A stretch of 64,000 nucleotides of DNA, from NCBI GenBank assembly GCA_009617715.1, contig VTFK01000274.1:558001-622000 (forward strand), given 5' to 3'. The notes beneath the pieces were generated by a model. That model was not told the origin of the DNA. It did no database searches and saw only the letters and a list, made by a program, of their open reading frames with translations. The number at the start of each line of letters is the position of its first letter. Position 1 is the stretch's first letter. A program made the translations under genes and the position numbers. This DNA comes from Plectrocnemia conspersa. Taxonomy: Eukaryota; Arthropoda; Insecta; Trichoptera; Polycentropodidae. Positions 33,990 to 46,374 of the stretch are shown in pieces.

Positions 33990-34515
33990 GGGTTGAGAAA
34001 TTCTTTCGATAATGCGCGACCATATGTTGCGATCGCTCCAATAACTCTAGAATAACCGAGTTAAATCATCCGAGCAACCGAGGTTAGAATTTATTTTTAC
34101 TAATAACCGAATCCTTTTTCAAAATCAGTCTAGTTGTACTTCCAAATCGGGAGATTTTTCTACAGTTTTGCTTAAAGACAGAATGTTAGTAACAATGGAA
34201 CAGGCGGGACCAAACCCATGCGTTGATCCAACAAAACTAACCGATAGTGATTGAAGATGTATCAATGGATAACATCAGACTTAAAATTCTGAGAGTAGAC
34301 GTATGTCCCGATATAATTAACTATCTTAAAAAATAATAGATAATAAAAATAATATCTAAAAATACGAGTAAGTTTATAGTGCTCATTTACATTTATATTT
34401 TTCAATTTAAATTAGATTTTAATTTAATAGAATAACATATAGAACAAATTATTGTATCAATTGGCTTTAAACTAAAATATAATAAATAATAGTTCTAAAT
34501 AAAGTAATATATTAA
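33990..34515. other. No gene seen
   Basis: The first 60 bases hold GCGCGACCATATGTTGCG, a possible decayed remnant of the GCGC array outside the R5 right copy. The rest is AT-rich. Confidence 0.35.
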
Positions 34516-34518
34516 AAG

Positions 34519-35033
34519 CGGTGTACCGTCATAAGGGCGCAGGACAAAAGGGCGCCACGACAAAATGCACAAGAATACGGCGCAACGACAAAACAAAAAC
34601 ACGAAAATATAAAAGTAAATATTTAAATATAGAATAATGTATACAAAAATTGGATAAAACGCAATAGCGATGGAATAATAACCCGTCTTTTGATTTTTTA
34701 AGTTTTAAGTTTTGCCTTGATATTATTTTTATCTTAGGCAATATGACTATTTTTATTTTTCTAATTCTCTATATTTAAGTTTCAGAAGGAGTGAATAAAA
34801 ATCAAATTATTTTTTTTAATAATAAATTACTATCGTTTCTGTCATTTTTTTATTATGATTTTCATAGTTTTTATTATGTCAGTAATATTTTAATTCAATT
34901 GATATTTTATTACTTCATTTTTCGTATATATATATTCCAGTTTCTATTATATATTTTTCTATCCATTTTTTTTATACATGTGTTGCGCTATTTTATCGCT
35001 GCGCCCTTTTGTCACCTTTGTTACGACGCCATT
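34519..35033. mobile_element. MITE-like unit with inverted GCGC/ACAAAAG ends
   Basis: The left end carries GTCATAAGGGCGCAGGACAA then AAGGGCGCCACGACAAAATG. The right end, read inverted, carries GGCGTCGTAACAAAGG then TGACAAAAGGGCGCAGCG. The interior of about 400 bp is AT-rich and non-coding. Terminal arrays of the same 12-15 bp word in inverted orientation fit a non-autonomous DNA transposon. The exact ends and target duplication are not resolved. Confidence 0.6.
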
Positions 35034-35149
35034 GAAAGTATATAATTTTTAATTAAACTCTCTACCTTTACTAATGAAATTGATATGCCAAACGTACGTG
35101 GACGTTCATACCGTCGCAACTAAAGAAACATAAATTTTAAGTTCATACC

Positions 35150-35960
35150 ATATTGGGATTAGTGAGGCTCAATAAAATTCCCATTACCCTGATTGGAAAA
35201 CTTGCTGCCAGAGAAAAGTTTTTGTAGTGTTGTCACTTTAGAATTCGCACAGAAAGGTTCACGCTGGTCTATTTTTTAAAAAGGTTCATCTTGACTATGT
35301 AGCAAAAAAAATGTTTTCAAAGTTTCAGGTAACTCCTCTTTTATTGATATCTTTTCAAGATTAATACTACATCTTTCATTGCAATCCCATATAAGGGCTA
35401 CGCAATTTCCCAATGAGAATATGTAAAGCTTTTTTTGACCCTATTCAAAAAAAAGTTCTATCCATCCACTTATTGCTTTTTTAATTTGGTAAAAACCTGG
35501 ATGTTAATCTATAGACTTTTAATCTGACAAATAAGGAAATTGAAGATATAATTCCTTTTGCAGATCTGTCAAGATTTGCATTATCATGCTGCAATAAGAG
35601 TCTAGCGTGCAGCTTTGATAGTCGCTTTCTTGATCAATGTTTTTTTGTAATAGTACATTGATATAGTATTTAGCGTTTATTTAATAGTTAATTGCCAATA
35701 ATAATTCCTACACAAAAAATGCACCCAAGGAGCAAAGAGAATGTCCTCACATCATTATCCATCATTAGTTTTTCCACAACAGCAAATGTTTCGACGACTA
35801 CTGCACTAATCGTCTTATTGTTTTCAAATTAATCAATCCAAGAATGCATGGTATATTTCAATTTGGCAGATTCACTAAAAACAGCTTTCACAAAGAAAAA
35901 ATAAAAAGCAAATTAAATTAACGATAATCAACAGAATGCATGTTAAGACGGCTCACACGC
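35150..35960 (-). pseudogene. Mariner-like transposase relic 2
   Basis: On the minus strand an N-terminal piece reads VVVETFAVVEKLMMDNDVRT, like the start of the mariner helix-turn-helix (ENIE.VEKLV..DRR.T). Further on, KLHARLLLQHDNANLDRS matches the second catalytic block (.VLLLHDNARPH), and NKWMDRTFFE resembles the start of the C-terminal block. The first catalytic Asp region is missing, so a central deletion is likely, and many stops and frame changes intervene. It differs from the relic at 17.2 kb. Assignment rests mainly on the HDNA block. Confidence 0.5.
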
Positions 35961-35964
35961 ACAT

Positions 35965-36595
35965 TTGCTCCGTCTGCGTATGCCAATTAAACACCAAAAC
36001 AAAATTCCTAGAGCTTTGTAAACACCCTTAGTATAATTAGCTTATAATAGTTAACATCACGTGTTATAGCAAAAAGTTATTATATTCAAAATTGTTATCC
36101 AAAAACCTTCTGTTATTTGTAGTTATATGTTCTTGAATTCGTCTACTATATATTCTCAAATTGGCGAGGCTCGAGAGTCCGTCGAGTGTTGATTGATTGA
36201 GCTAATTCGAGGGTGATTATTACCAAGTGTCTTATCTTTTATAATGGTCCTTCGGGAAAGCTTGATCGAATGCCAATCGCGTTAGTGTTAAGCTCCATCC
36301 CCAATCCGCCTCTTTGTGAAAGTTAAAGTGGCGGTTTGATAATTACAAATTAATATTTATACAATGATTATTCGATGAGAGGTCACTAGCTTTTTTATAG
36401 ACGTATCTCAAAGCTAAAAAATGTGGTTGATGGCTATTGTGTAATTCATGAATGTTCTTAAATGCTGATTTATAATAGCAAATAATTTATTTTTAACTCC
36501 TCCATATATTTTGTGCAATTATATAAAATAAGTTGTATCATTTGACTATATTCGTTAAATAGCAGTACTATATTTTGTTATATAAATATACTCGT
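35965..36595. other. No gene seen
   Basis: Mildly CG-richer at 36160-36330, otherwise AT-rich. No motif-bearing frame. Confidence 0.35.
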
Positions 36596-36599
36596 TACC

Positions 36600-36758
36600 G
36601 AGCGTTCTCACTGCGACGGTACCGACATGATTTTATTGCTTTTGACGTGGATTTTTAACTTCTGAGAAGTGATAATTGTTTTTTTACGCTCTCCTATTGA
36701 TCAAAATTCGATTTGAATATACTTTGATCAGTCCTTTTATATTATAAGTCCATAGTAA
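36600..36758 (+). mobile_element. Palindromic MITE family P, half copy 2
   Basis: Begins GAGCGTTCTCACTGCGACGG, continues GATTTTATTGCTTTTGACGT and CTGAGAAGTGATAATTG, and ends AAGTCCATAGTAA. The end is the reverse complement of the left terminus of the full copy at 62573, so this half lies in the inverse sense to that arm. Confidence 0.8.
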
Positions 36759-37017
36759 TATCGGTGAGGATAGCTATCTTATTTTTAAAACATGTAATAT
36801 CCAAGTGCAGACTAACTATGGAACAATATGCGAGAAGCGACGTCTCTGTACTTCTTCTTCCGCTTATTGTTCCTTGAGATATGAGTTGGCTTGTTTTAAC
36901 GCAAATATAGTATTGATTTTGAGCGGTTGGCATACACTGGTCATAAAATTGTTTCTAAAATCCATTAATTGATTAACAAATTTTACAACGAATTTTAGTA
37001 ATTTGTCAATTCAGAAA

Positions 37018-37056
37018 GAAAAAATCCAGAAAGTTGTTAAAATTCTGGATTTTTTC
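37018..37056. repeat. Perfect 14-bp hairpin
   Basis: GAAAAAATCCAGAA and TTCTGGATTTTTTC are exact reverse complements around an 11-base loop. It immediately precedes repeat R6. Confidence 0.85.
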
Positions 37057-37069
37057 AAATCATTTATAA

Positions 37070-37145
37070 TGGCCTTTGGACTGCAATGGTAAAACAAATT
37101 TTGGGCATGACATACATACATGCCTTTGGACTTCTAAAGGTTAAG
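37070..37145 (+). repeat. Repeat R6, copy 1
   Basis: Reads TGGCCTTTGGACTGCAATGG, TAAAACAAATTTTGGGCATG, ACATACAT and GCCTTTGGACTTCTAAAG. It matches 57333-57411 as reverse complement. The half-units CTTTGGACTGCA and CTTTGGACTTCT are related to each other. Confidence 0.7.
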
Positions 37146-37149
37146 TGAC

Positions 37150-40100
37150 TTTTAACTATTTTTTTGTTTACGATTTTTGATGATGTTCAGCGATAGTCGC
37201 TACAATCTGAAGAATTTATAACACAGTTACTTGAGTTTGTTGGCATGTTCCGTTCTGGATAGTTAAATATGCAAAAGTAGTGTTTTTTATATCTATTTTT
37301 TACGACTGAATCACATATTCTAGAAATATTATATTCACAAAGAGAATCCTCAGACAGAATACGCTCTCTGTTTTGTTTTGTTCGTTAAATTATGACACAA
37401 AACAAGATTTTTCAAGGCCGCTCCGCCGATGTAAATACGAATTCGCGGATTCTTAACAACAGAGCGGAGTCGCTCTGAGCCTTTCTTAATCTTTTATTTT
37501 ACGAAAGCTCCGACGTGCGCGTGTTTCGAAAAACAAGTGTCCTAATTGGGCGGGGTCTTTTTCGCCGCAGGAAATTTTTCCTCGATTTGCACAAAATCGA
37601 GAAGGAAAAAAAATTCGCCCTCGGATACAATATTTTTTTACCACGCCTTGTTTAATTCGCTCGATGATCTTCCTTCTCCCCCGAGGGTATGTATTTCAAC
37701 TTTTCAATAATTGGACGTATCTGTTAACAACGTTTTAAACGAATAATTAACCGTGTTTTGCCCGCGACCGGATTTATGCATCACTCGATAAGATTATCGC
37801 AAACTTGTACTCGTTTGTAACCGACCGTTTTGTCTCTCCAGAGCGATCGATTGACCCTTATGAAGTCGTTAATTCCGCGATTTAATTAAACTCGAATCGT
37901 TTCGACATGTCAATTAACTTTGATACCAGTTTTTGTGTGTAACTGTCACAGTCGATTATGATCGATTCAATTTCACGGCGACTGTGACATGCGATGTCAA
38001 AATATAACGTACTCGTTGTTTTAAAATTAGAGTTGCTTTTTAATTGAACACACTTTCTCGATTCATTGTACTATGTATATTTACTAAGGATATGTTTGAC
38101 ACACAAAACCTGACACAATCACGACCTTCCAATGCATTGTTGCCAAACATCAATTAACCTTACACATAGCACGTTTTCATTCTTAGAATCACAACGATCG
38201 ATATGTGGCATCGTGCATACTATATTATCACGCGATTCGTTTACGAATTTATTCAAAACGGAACAATATTCTCACGTTGAGCTGCCATTAGTCATCCTCC
38301 GTCAACCACGATTCGGATTATCTCATCATCCAGAGAGATAAGAAAACCGACACAACTATAGCCCAACTTTTCATTGTTGGAAGAGACAAGAAAGAGCGTG
38401 TGAATAATGTCGCATCATTTTCCGATGCTCGAAAAAATCGCGCTTGACGACTTGATGTATTTTCGTGTTGAAATTTTAATAAATGCACAGCGATTAAGGT
38501 CTGCTGTTCTGGTGTGAAAATTGGCTCTAGTCTAGACAACGGTTTATCAAAATAGATGTGGCAATGTCAGATTTCTGTCAGGACACTATTTAGCGAAAGA
38601 CTGGATTTAAGCACTTGATTCTATTTGTGTGCTTTCTATGATAGTGCTTTACACTTCCATTTTAGTATTAGATAGATTATATAATAAAATATTAATCTCA
38701 CTTAATTTGCATTTTCATGATTGCTTATGATAGATTAAGATATATGTATGTACACTCCATAATTTAATTTCAATCTAAGCTTTAGACTTAGATACATATA
38801 CTAGTGATGAAGAGAAGTTAATGAATCAAAAATTTGTAAATCGGTTTTATAATAATTTCGTTAAGATTAAACTTGAAAACATTTTTGTCATACTGTTTTA
38901 GGAATATGATTTTTTGTTAGAAATAATCCTTAAAATCAATGTATATTGGGTCTCGTTAATAAATAGCGCATTTGAAAAATTATATATAATTTAAATGTCA
39001 TAAAAGTTCTACGAATCGCTTATTGGCGAGAGGTATCTGCTCAATAATATATAATAAAAAATATTATATTTGTCGGAATCACTCGTAATCGTTGCAACGA
39101 AATTAGTCATGAAGAGCTAAAAGGTGCTTTGTATTTTCTTAGAAGTTTTTCTCGTCATACACATTTCTCAGCCAGCATCCATTAACATTTTTAAAAGCAC
39201 TTGCATAAAACTTGAATTAAACAAAGGCACTGAAAGGTTACATTCAATTGAATGACGACATTGCCAAATTTGAACAGCTAGTTGATGACTATAACCTATT
39301 TTTGAATCCCATATGAACCCTTGTGTTTTTCATTAATTAGAGTGGTCATTATATTCTTTTAAATCTGATCGATCCTCGCAGATTAGATTTTCCTTGATTT
39401 TCCTAATTTCGCAGATGAATATCGTAAAGAATAATTAAAATATAATCGAGATAGGTCGGGCATAGACTGTTAGCTAATACTAATCAATTGATTTCTCATG
39501 TGCATGTGCATGTATGAGTTTTGCATGTCATGTTACAACTGAAGATTTCTGGTAAAATAAAATATTTTTTTTATCAATTTTCTATCTCTTACGCAGATAC
39601 AGTGAAACATTATATAATAACCAAATGTCTGATTCTGCCCCGAATCATCTAAATCTGAAGGAATGTTAGAGCTAGAATGTTAGTTGACTTTATTATATTT
39701 GCGTTAACAGTCAGTTTGAGAGCTATCCATTTCATCCCTATTCATCAGTCAGATGACAAGTTTGGATACGCCCCTGTTTTCTTATTAGAACATTTTTTAT
39801 TGCTTTGTAACTGTTGCGATCTGGCAACCTAGCAATTTGTCATTTCGCATTCCAATGTGCTGTCGATACAATAGATTTTGTTGTATGTGCACTTATGTAC
39901 CAAACGGCCGTTAATGGTATGTTTTTAATTAATTCCTCGGAGTTTCCGACTGACGCGTAAGACGCACGATAGCACATTGGGTTGAAAATAATTGTTTTTG
40001 GAGTTTTTTTATGGCGCTTTTAACGCTTTACATATTTTTTTCTCGCGGTCAAAACATAATCTTTGGACCTGCTTTATGAGCTCGGCATATAATTTGCTGT

Positions 40101-43090
40101 ATCAATCTAATTCTAAACATTTTACCCTCGAAATATTGTTATATTTAATAAATTTCATTTATAGATTTTATCATTTCTTATAATAATTTTATTCTTATAG
40201 ATAAGAGAGACTTGTAAAATTTGGGCTTATATTTATTTATTCCATTAAATATCGTATTGTTAATATATACAAATAAAATTTGGGATAAATATATACATAT
40301 GTATATATAAAAAGTTAATCAAACCAAATAAAGATAGTGCTTTTTATTTCACGCAGCAATTATATTATGTGCTTTCTTTTCATCTTGTTATTATCAAACA
40401 TAAATTAAATTTTATAACTGTGCTTTCAAGTTAAATTTCAATTAAACACGTCAAATATTTTCATTATTTTCTCTCTCCCTCTAATTGAAAGTTGTCTCTG
40501 TTGCTAAAATAACGCTTCTTTGTTTGCGTTTTTAGATTATCTTTAATCAAGTCGGACCGTTTCAATTACTGAAATTTATACGCATTTAAAAGAGAGTGCT
40601 TCTGGCTGCTTTTGCGCCTGGTATTCAAAACAATATGACTTTTCCAAAGTCAAAACATTGCATTTTATAGTCGGCCGGGAATTTCGAAGCTGAATTTTAC
40701 TACCGACAGTTTACTACAGTCAGTTTTAACTACTGTTCATTGGTTTAACTGTCGAATTTTCTAACGACAAATCACAACGAATGTGCCTCGCTTTTGATTC
40801 TAGATATATATTTTTACGAACAAGTTTAATAATAGGCTTTGTTATAGATCGATCAATATTATATTTTAAATCAATTATAATACATATTACTTATAGAAAA
40901 AACTAGCTCTGTACTCTATGAATTCAGTTAGCTAAACTTGAGACGACATCTCGTTCGTAACTATTTTTTATTTCTCTAGTGAGGAATACGCTCTCTTTGA
41001 CTCGTTCCCTCTTGACATTCGTCGGATTCAATTATGAAGAAAATTCGCTGAAACTTGATAGCAGAGAATAAGACGTTCAAGGTAAACGAATGTCTAAATT
41101 TAGATGTTTTTTATTTGGTATTAATTGAGTCGTATTTGATTTGTGCCCAAATACCACCGAGTTGATGAGAATAGTGAAGAATCAATTCCAACATCAAAAG
41201 CTTCAAATGCAACTTTACCACTTATATATTTCTCAGATTGTGTATTTTAAATTTTCCGAACCGCAAATTTGTTTTTGTAACGTAATCAATTAATATTGAA
41301 TTGGGAATTGACTGATTGTAAATTAGACAACTCAGGTGCCGATGTAAACAAATAACTTTCAACTGAGCCGTATTTAATTATTTTGTAAACGTAAATATAT
41401 TTACTTAAGAACGTCTTTGAAAAAGATTTGTAACGTTTACGTCGCTTCAAGTCGATAAATAAATAATTAATAAATATTTATCTTTTTCAATCTCGTGACG
41501 CATATTCTAAGTAAATATTTAAGGAGTTTTGGTTTATTGAAGCTTTATAAATTAAGCAGCGTATAGCTATTAAAAAATATCATTAAATATTAATATTTTG
41601 CGAACGTTAACTTTTAATGAATCGTAAAATATTTAAACGCGATGTAACTTAGTATATAGTATTTTAATGTAGATCAATCTATATTTTATATAAATATTTA
41701 ACGCTTTTATGTCAGTTTAAAAACACTATGATTTATAGAACACACCATACATAACTGCCACGATCAATCTCAACAAAGGTAATCCACGTCGAAGTTTAAA
41801 GTTTAACCATTACTTTGAATCAGTATGATCGTTATATTGTAATATAATTTTATGTTATATGCCCTATGTCTGTAAGGTGCTGAATAGATAATTTAGAATC
41901 ATGGGATCAATTCCCGCAGTAATTTATAACAAATACACTATTAATAAAAAATAGCTTATATGCTTTCAGTTCGTTGTCGCAATACTTAATCGTTGGTATT
42001 GATTATTACCACCATTGAATTGAATTTGGCCTGCGCCTGTCATGTTTCAACGGATGATTTAGAATAAATAAATATAATGCATCTCTCACCTTCTCACAAA
42101 TATTTTCTATACTTTTCAAGTTTGGTTTGGCTGTTTACCAAACGCTCATATTGCGAATATTGATCGTTAACACCCGAAAGGAAAACGTTTATTCAGCGTT
42201 TCGTAAAAAAATCTATATACAATATTTTTTATGGAATGGTAAAAGTTTTTTCGTCAGAGCGACTTTCAGTATTGATTTCTGTACCTACAAAACTCTAGAA
42301 ATAACACCGGATACGTATGAGATAAACACGTTCCATATTTAGTGTCTGTTTCGAGCTGAACTAAACTTTAGTACCGAAAGTACGCGTATATATTGTGCAC
42401 AGAATTGTAATTTTTCCAACATGAAATTTTCCGAGACATCCAGTAATATAATTCAACGTTTAATATAAATTATATACATACATGTATGTATCTTCAAATT
42501 CGACACACGCCTGTAACTGACCGAAAAGGGGTTGAAACTTGTCCCGAAAAACTCGACTAGTTTTGTTTGAGTTAACCGAAAAGTTCGTTAATTACGTCAA
42601 AGTTTAATTTAGAGATTTCAGAGCTAACGACGAGTGTTTCGAACTTGAATTTTAACTATTATATATTGACCTCTGATATTCAAGGCCTCTCAGTTTATCT
42701 TTGCCCGTCTAAGTACGTAGTACGAACGTGTGCAAATGGTTATATTCTCTTGATGACTGTTTGCTTTAAGTCATTTTATTGTGTGTTTTAATAAGTATGA
42801 CGGATGCTCAATGATGCAGTCGTTAAAATATGTATGTAATATGAAAATTATGTTTACTATTATATTATTGCGTTCTTATGCGATTTGTTTTTTAAATGGA
42901 AAAAATAAGAGATCACAATATATACTAATTAAAAATTAATAATATTTTATTGTATAGTAAATTTTCTGTAGCAATTTACTTTCGATTGTTTCGATTCGGC
43001 GTAACCTCCGCTAATTTGAATTCAGGAAAAAAGGAGGAAATCAACGTATTTTCTATCATGCGATCATTTGAACGCTTGCTTTTTTAAATT
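37150..43090. other. 6 kb without a recognised gene
   Basis: CpG-raised patches lie at 37380-37990, 38100-38540, 39940-40020, 40560-40800 and 42500-42730. A minus frame at 38318-38539 begins MSRLEPIFTPEQQTLIAVHL and looks protein-like at its start, but I do not recognise it. CATA/TATG microsatellites occur at 40285-40310 and 42465-42490. No splice-flanked open segment or transposon end was found. Confidence 0.3.
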
Positions 43091-43094
43091 ATAA

Positions 43095-43265
43095 ATATCG
43101 TTTACTATTTTATAGTCATTGGAGCAGATGCTTTCGTTCAGAATTACAATCTCCCAGACACGGTAGAAATGTAACTAACACTAAGGTCCATATGGGATTC
43201 GAACCCAGGTCTTTCAGGTCAATAGTCATAGACTTATACCACTCGTCTATCATGCTGGTTATCAT
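43095..43265 (-). mobile_element. tRNA-derived SINE
   Basis: On the minus strand an A-box-like TAGACGAGTGG (near 43250) is followed at tRNA spacing by the B box GGTTCGAATCCCA (43188-43200). A tRNA-unrelated body then contains TTTCTACCGTGTCTGGGAGA and GAAAGCATCTGCTCC. The tRNA-like part does not close an acceptor stem or show a clean anticodon arm, so it is a SINE head and not a functional tRNA gene. A/T-rich sequence follows, as in a tail. Confidence 0.75.
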
Positions 43266-43269
43266 TTTT

Positions 43270-44260
43270 TATTTGAGTGCCACTCAACTTTTCCCTTGTG
43301 AATATTTTTTTTTAATAAAATAAGGTAATATTTCCAGTTATTTTGAGATAGGAAGCAATCATGACAATATTTTAGTATTCTTTGTATTATATTCTTTATA
43401 TTATAATCTTTTAAACTACACACGTTGTATCCCCTTTAAATTATAATTTGTATTTATTTATCTGTATCAAGTATACGTATATATTATAATTTAATAAAAT
43501 ATAATTATTTTACTTCATAAATATGTGGGAAAGTTAAGGTTTATTAAAACTTTTTTTAAAAGGTTTCAGGATTATTTTTATTAAGTCTTCCATTTCTATA
43601 AAACATGTTTTTAGATTGGTAGGAATTACAATATTAAATATTGAAGACTTGATTCGATTTCTAAGTAACATGTATAAATATTCACAAGATATGCAATGTA
43701 TGCAATTTTATAATGCTTCTTTTAAAAAGGCACGTTTTTTTTTATAAAATATATGTTAAAGGAAACCTTTTTTAATCCAATTTGTATTTTTTTTTTATAT
43801 AACGTTGTGTGTAAATTTATATATAAACAACACAATGGGCAGATTAATCAATATTTAGTTGTCGGTGGCTCAATACAACCTTGAGAAGGAATAAACATAT
43901 TATTTTAAAAGCATTTCTTTGTAGTACATATATTATTTATTAATTGTTATTGATATTGTCAAACGAATAGCAATTATTGACAGTTTTTATTTTATAATAA
44001 CACAATTAATAGTCCGATGTTTAAGTTCGATCGATTTATTTCATTATTTGATGAAATTCGATTCCATAGTAGCTAAAAAAAATAATCTATTTATGGGTGT
44101 GGAAATATTTAAAAGTTCTTCAGAATATTTTAGATTTTAATTTTTAGACTTTTTATAACTCTTACACCAGCTTTTATGCAAATTTTTAAATCCAAGCCAA
44201 TAAAAACACACAACACCGCCAACGTAAAAGTCGGCTTCTCAGAAGCTTTCTTCTGGCGCG
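43270..44260. other. No gene; possible 3' UTR at right edge
   Basis: AT-rich. If the exon at 44264-44469 is real, the DNA left of it would be its 3' untranslated region. AATAAA words on the minus strand occur near 44034-44039 and 43986-43991. Confidence 0.3.
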
Positions 44261-44263
44261 AGC

Positions 44264-44469
44264 TTAACGCCGCACAATAGATTGTAAATTGAGCTTTACG
44301 ATTCGCCCATTATTGCGCTTCTCAAAGGTCAGACACATCCACGGGTGTGCGCAAATGATATCAAGATCCTCGGCGGCGAGACAGTGCAGTAGTGCAAAAC
44401 GGTGCACGTCTTGCGGAACGTGTTCCGTATCGATTTTGAGAAAGCTCAAAGTTCGCGCTAGAGTCATAA
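44264..44469 (-). CDS. Possible terminal coding exon, product unrecognised
   Basis: A minus-strand acceptor (GGGGGTCCTTTACAG) is followed by 67 open codons ending in TAA at 44264-44266. The peptide includes TLARTLSFLKIDTEHVPQD, VHRFALLHCLAAEDLDIICA and HPWMCLTFEKRNNGRIVKLN. Its amino-acid mix, GC-rich third positions and freedom from stops look coding, unlike most of the window. Two bases precede the ATG, so translation may enter from an earlier exon. A donor-like ATC/GTAAAG inside offers an alternative end. The opposite strand is also open (44289-44642, 117 codons), so strand choice is not certain. I do not recognise a family. Confidence 0.45.
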
Positions 44470-45515
44470 CTGTAAAAGGACCCCCTCATACTATTCAAGA
44501 CACCTTCCGCCTCTGGGAAATCATGAGACGCAAAAATGTCGGCCGTATCAGCGAAGGGCTAAATGGAAAACGAAAAACGGTCGGGTGCGATAACGGGCGA
44601 AAACCGCTCCTCACGACGTTTAGGGATCATAGGTTTAAATAAATACGTTAGAGGCTGATATGAGATTTTATAAGGTCTATTCTAACCGCAAACTGGCCAT
44701 TTAACCGTTGTAATAATAAATACTAGATAATACTTAAATGTCGCTGAATAAGAAATTGACCATATTTGGTTTATGTTTACAATTGTTTATGGTAAACGTG
44801 CATTTATTGAAGTGATATTCGACCATTTATGCCTAGTCGGTCGTCTTTAGTCTTGAATAAATCTCCAGACTGCTACCTGGTGACTGCGTGGCTCTCAATT
44901 GAAATTGGAATGCCGCTCGGCAGCCAATCTTGATATTTCAATTTCTTACCCGGAGTATTTCGCCGTTTATGTAAGCAATATTCTCGTCGTTGTGAGAGAT
45001 CCATATGTTAATTAGACCAGTAAAAATCTATTTATTCTACTTGCTATGTACTCCTCCAAATTGCAATTATTTTTGTAAAAATCTGTTTTTCTTTGCTGCA
45101 GCTGCGCTTCGGAATTTGTTTTCGGGTGACGGAATTCTTTTATTACCCCAGCAGTATTTAACGCGATGCAATTTTTATTGGGTTTTTATATGTTGCAGCT
45201 GAGCTTCGTATTTTAATATTTAAATTGTATTTTCAATATTTATCTTTATTGTCGTTTTATGCACTTTTTTGGGTTTGATTGGTAAAAAGGCACCACATAC
45301 TAATGCGCAAGTATGTATCATATATGATCGTACTATTGCATTAATATTAGTCTGACCCATGTTTGATTCTAACAGCATAATCGAATTGCACATTTAAAAT
45401 CAGATCAAATATCAGCTGAACTGCGTTATTTATTTATTTTTAAAATTAAAATTATAATATAAACCAATACTAATTCATAGATTATAAGTATTAGTCTTAA
45501 ATATTGTTTTAAATA
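44470..45515. other. No gene; CpG-raised at 44470-44640
   Basis: The GC-rich block extends right of the possible exon to about 44640, then AT-rich sequence follows. A short plus frame (45005-45202) has no motif. Confidence 0.3.
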
Positions 45516-45516
45516 C

Positions 45517-45790
45517 GCTGTCAGCAGTGGCGTGGCTAGGGTATGTGCCGCCCGGGGCAATCCTTAAAATTGCCGCCCCCCCATACATTTTTTTGTAGGG
45601 TCATAGAATCAGCATTTCTTAAAATAATAAATTGATTATTTTTAAGCTCTTGCTATTCGTTGATTTACATACATTTTAGTTTATTCAGGGTTAAGAACTA
45701 CACTAGACAATTCCATCGCGAATATGCCGCCCCTAAGCAAGTGCCGCCCGGGGTGGCCCGCCCCCTAATAGCTACGCAACTGGCTGTCAG
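45517..45790. mobile_element. 258-bp hAT MITE with perfect 8-bp target duplications
   Basis: The element runs from 45525 to 45782. Its ends are CAGTGGCGTGGCTAGGG and, inverted, CAGTTGCGTAGCTATTAGGG. Both are followed inward by GCCGCCC-rich blocks (GTGCCGCCCGGGG occurs near each end). GCTGTCAG flanks both sides (45517-45524 and 45783-45790). The short non-coding interior makes it a non-autonomous hAT. Its first bases resemble the CAGTGGCGTA end of the hAT at 14.7 kb, but the interior does not. Confidence 0.93.
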
Positions 45791-46002
45791 CATTTAGGCT
45801 TTTCTCTTATAAGGTTTTCTATTTTTTAGACACGGACGAATTATTTTTTTACAACCCAGGCAAATTTATTGATTTGATTTTGCTTTGACAAAATATTATT
45901 AAATAATATTTATTAAATTTAAGTTGTTATTTAGTTTAATTTCCCAAATAATTTGTTTGATCGATGCAAAGTAATTTAATTAAGCAGTAAGTAATTTTGA
46001 CG

Positions 46003-46040
46003 CAGGGCCGCCGAGAGCGAACTTGGGCCCTGGGAAAACA
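46003..46040 (+). mobile_element. hAT-like terminus fragment
   Basis: GCAGGGCCGCCGAGAGCGAA then CTTGGGCCCTGGG resembles the end of a CAGGGCCG-type hAT element. A related end, CAGGCCTGCTGAGAGAGG, is at 61440. No partner terminus or duplication could be shown. Confidence 0.4.
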
Positions 46041-46260
46041 ATGATTACGGGTCTCATGACAAAAATTGCATTTTATATATTTTTTACCATCGTAATATAA
46101 TTTATTGAATAAATACTCTAATAAATTAATAAATATAAAAATTAGAAACTGTTGCGACATATTTTAATTAGGCATTAAAAATTATTAAAAATATCTACTA
46201 ATAATATTTACCTGATAAATAGTCGTGTGCTCAGTGTTGCCATATAGTAAATTTCCAGTC

Positions 46261-46374
46261 CAGGTCAAAAGCAATAAAATCGTGCCATCACGGTGAAAAA
46301 TTGAGAAGTGATAATTGTTTTTGCGCTCTCCTATTGACCAAAATTCGGTTTGAATATACTTTGATCAGCCCTCT
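46261..46374 (+). mobile_element. Palindromic MITE family P, collapsed copy 3
   Basis: A short left-arm piece (GTCAAAAGCAATAAAATCGTG in two parts) is joined after CCAT to the right arm: CACGGTGAAAAATTGAGAAG, TGATAATTGTTTTTGCGCTC and TTTGAATATACTTTGATCAG. The centre of the palindrome has been lost. Confidence 0.75.

Noticed and set aside
38318..38539. Minus-strand frame MSRLEPIFTPEQQ as a transposase fragment
   Set aside because: The first 30 residues look protein-like, but no family motif can be named and the rest is unconvincing.
43180..43262. A functional tRNA gene on the minus strand
   Set aside because: The B box is perfect, but there is no clean acceptor stem or anticodon arm, and a SINE body follows. 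Called a SINE.
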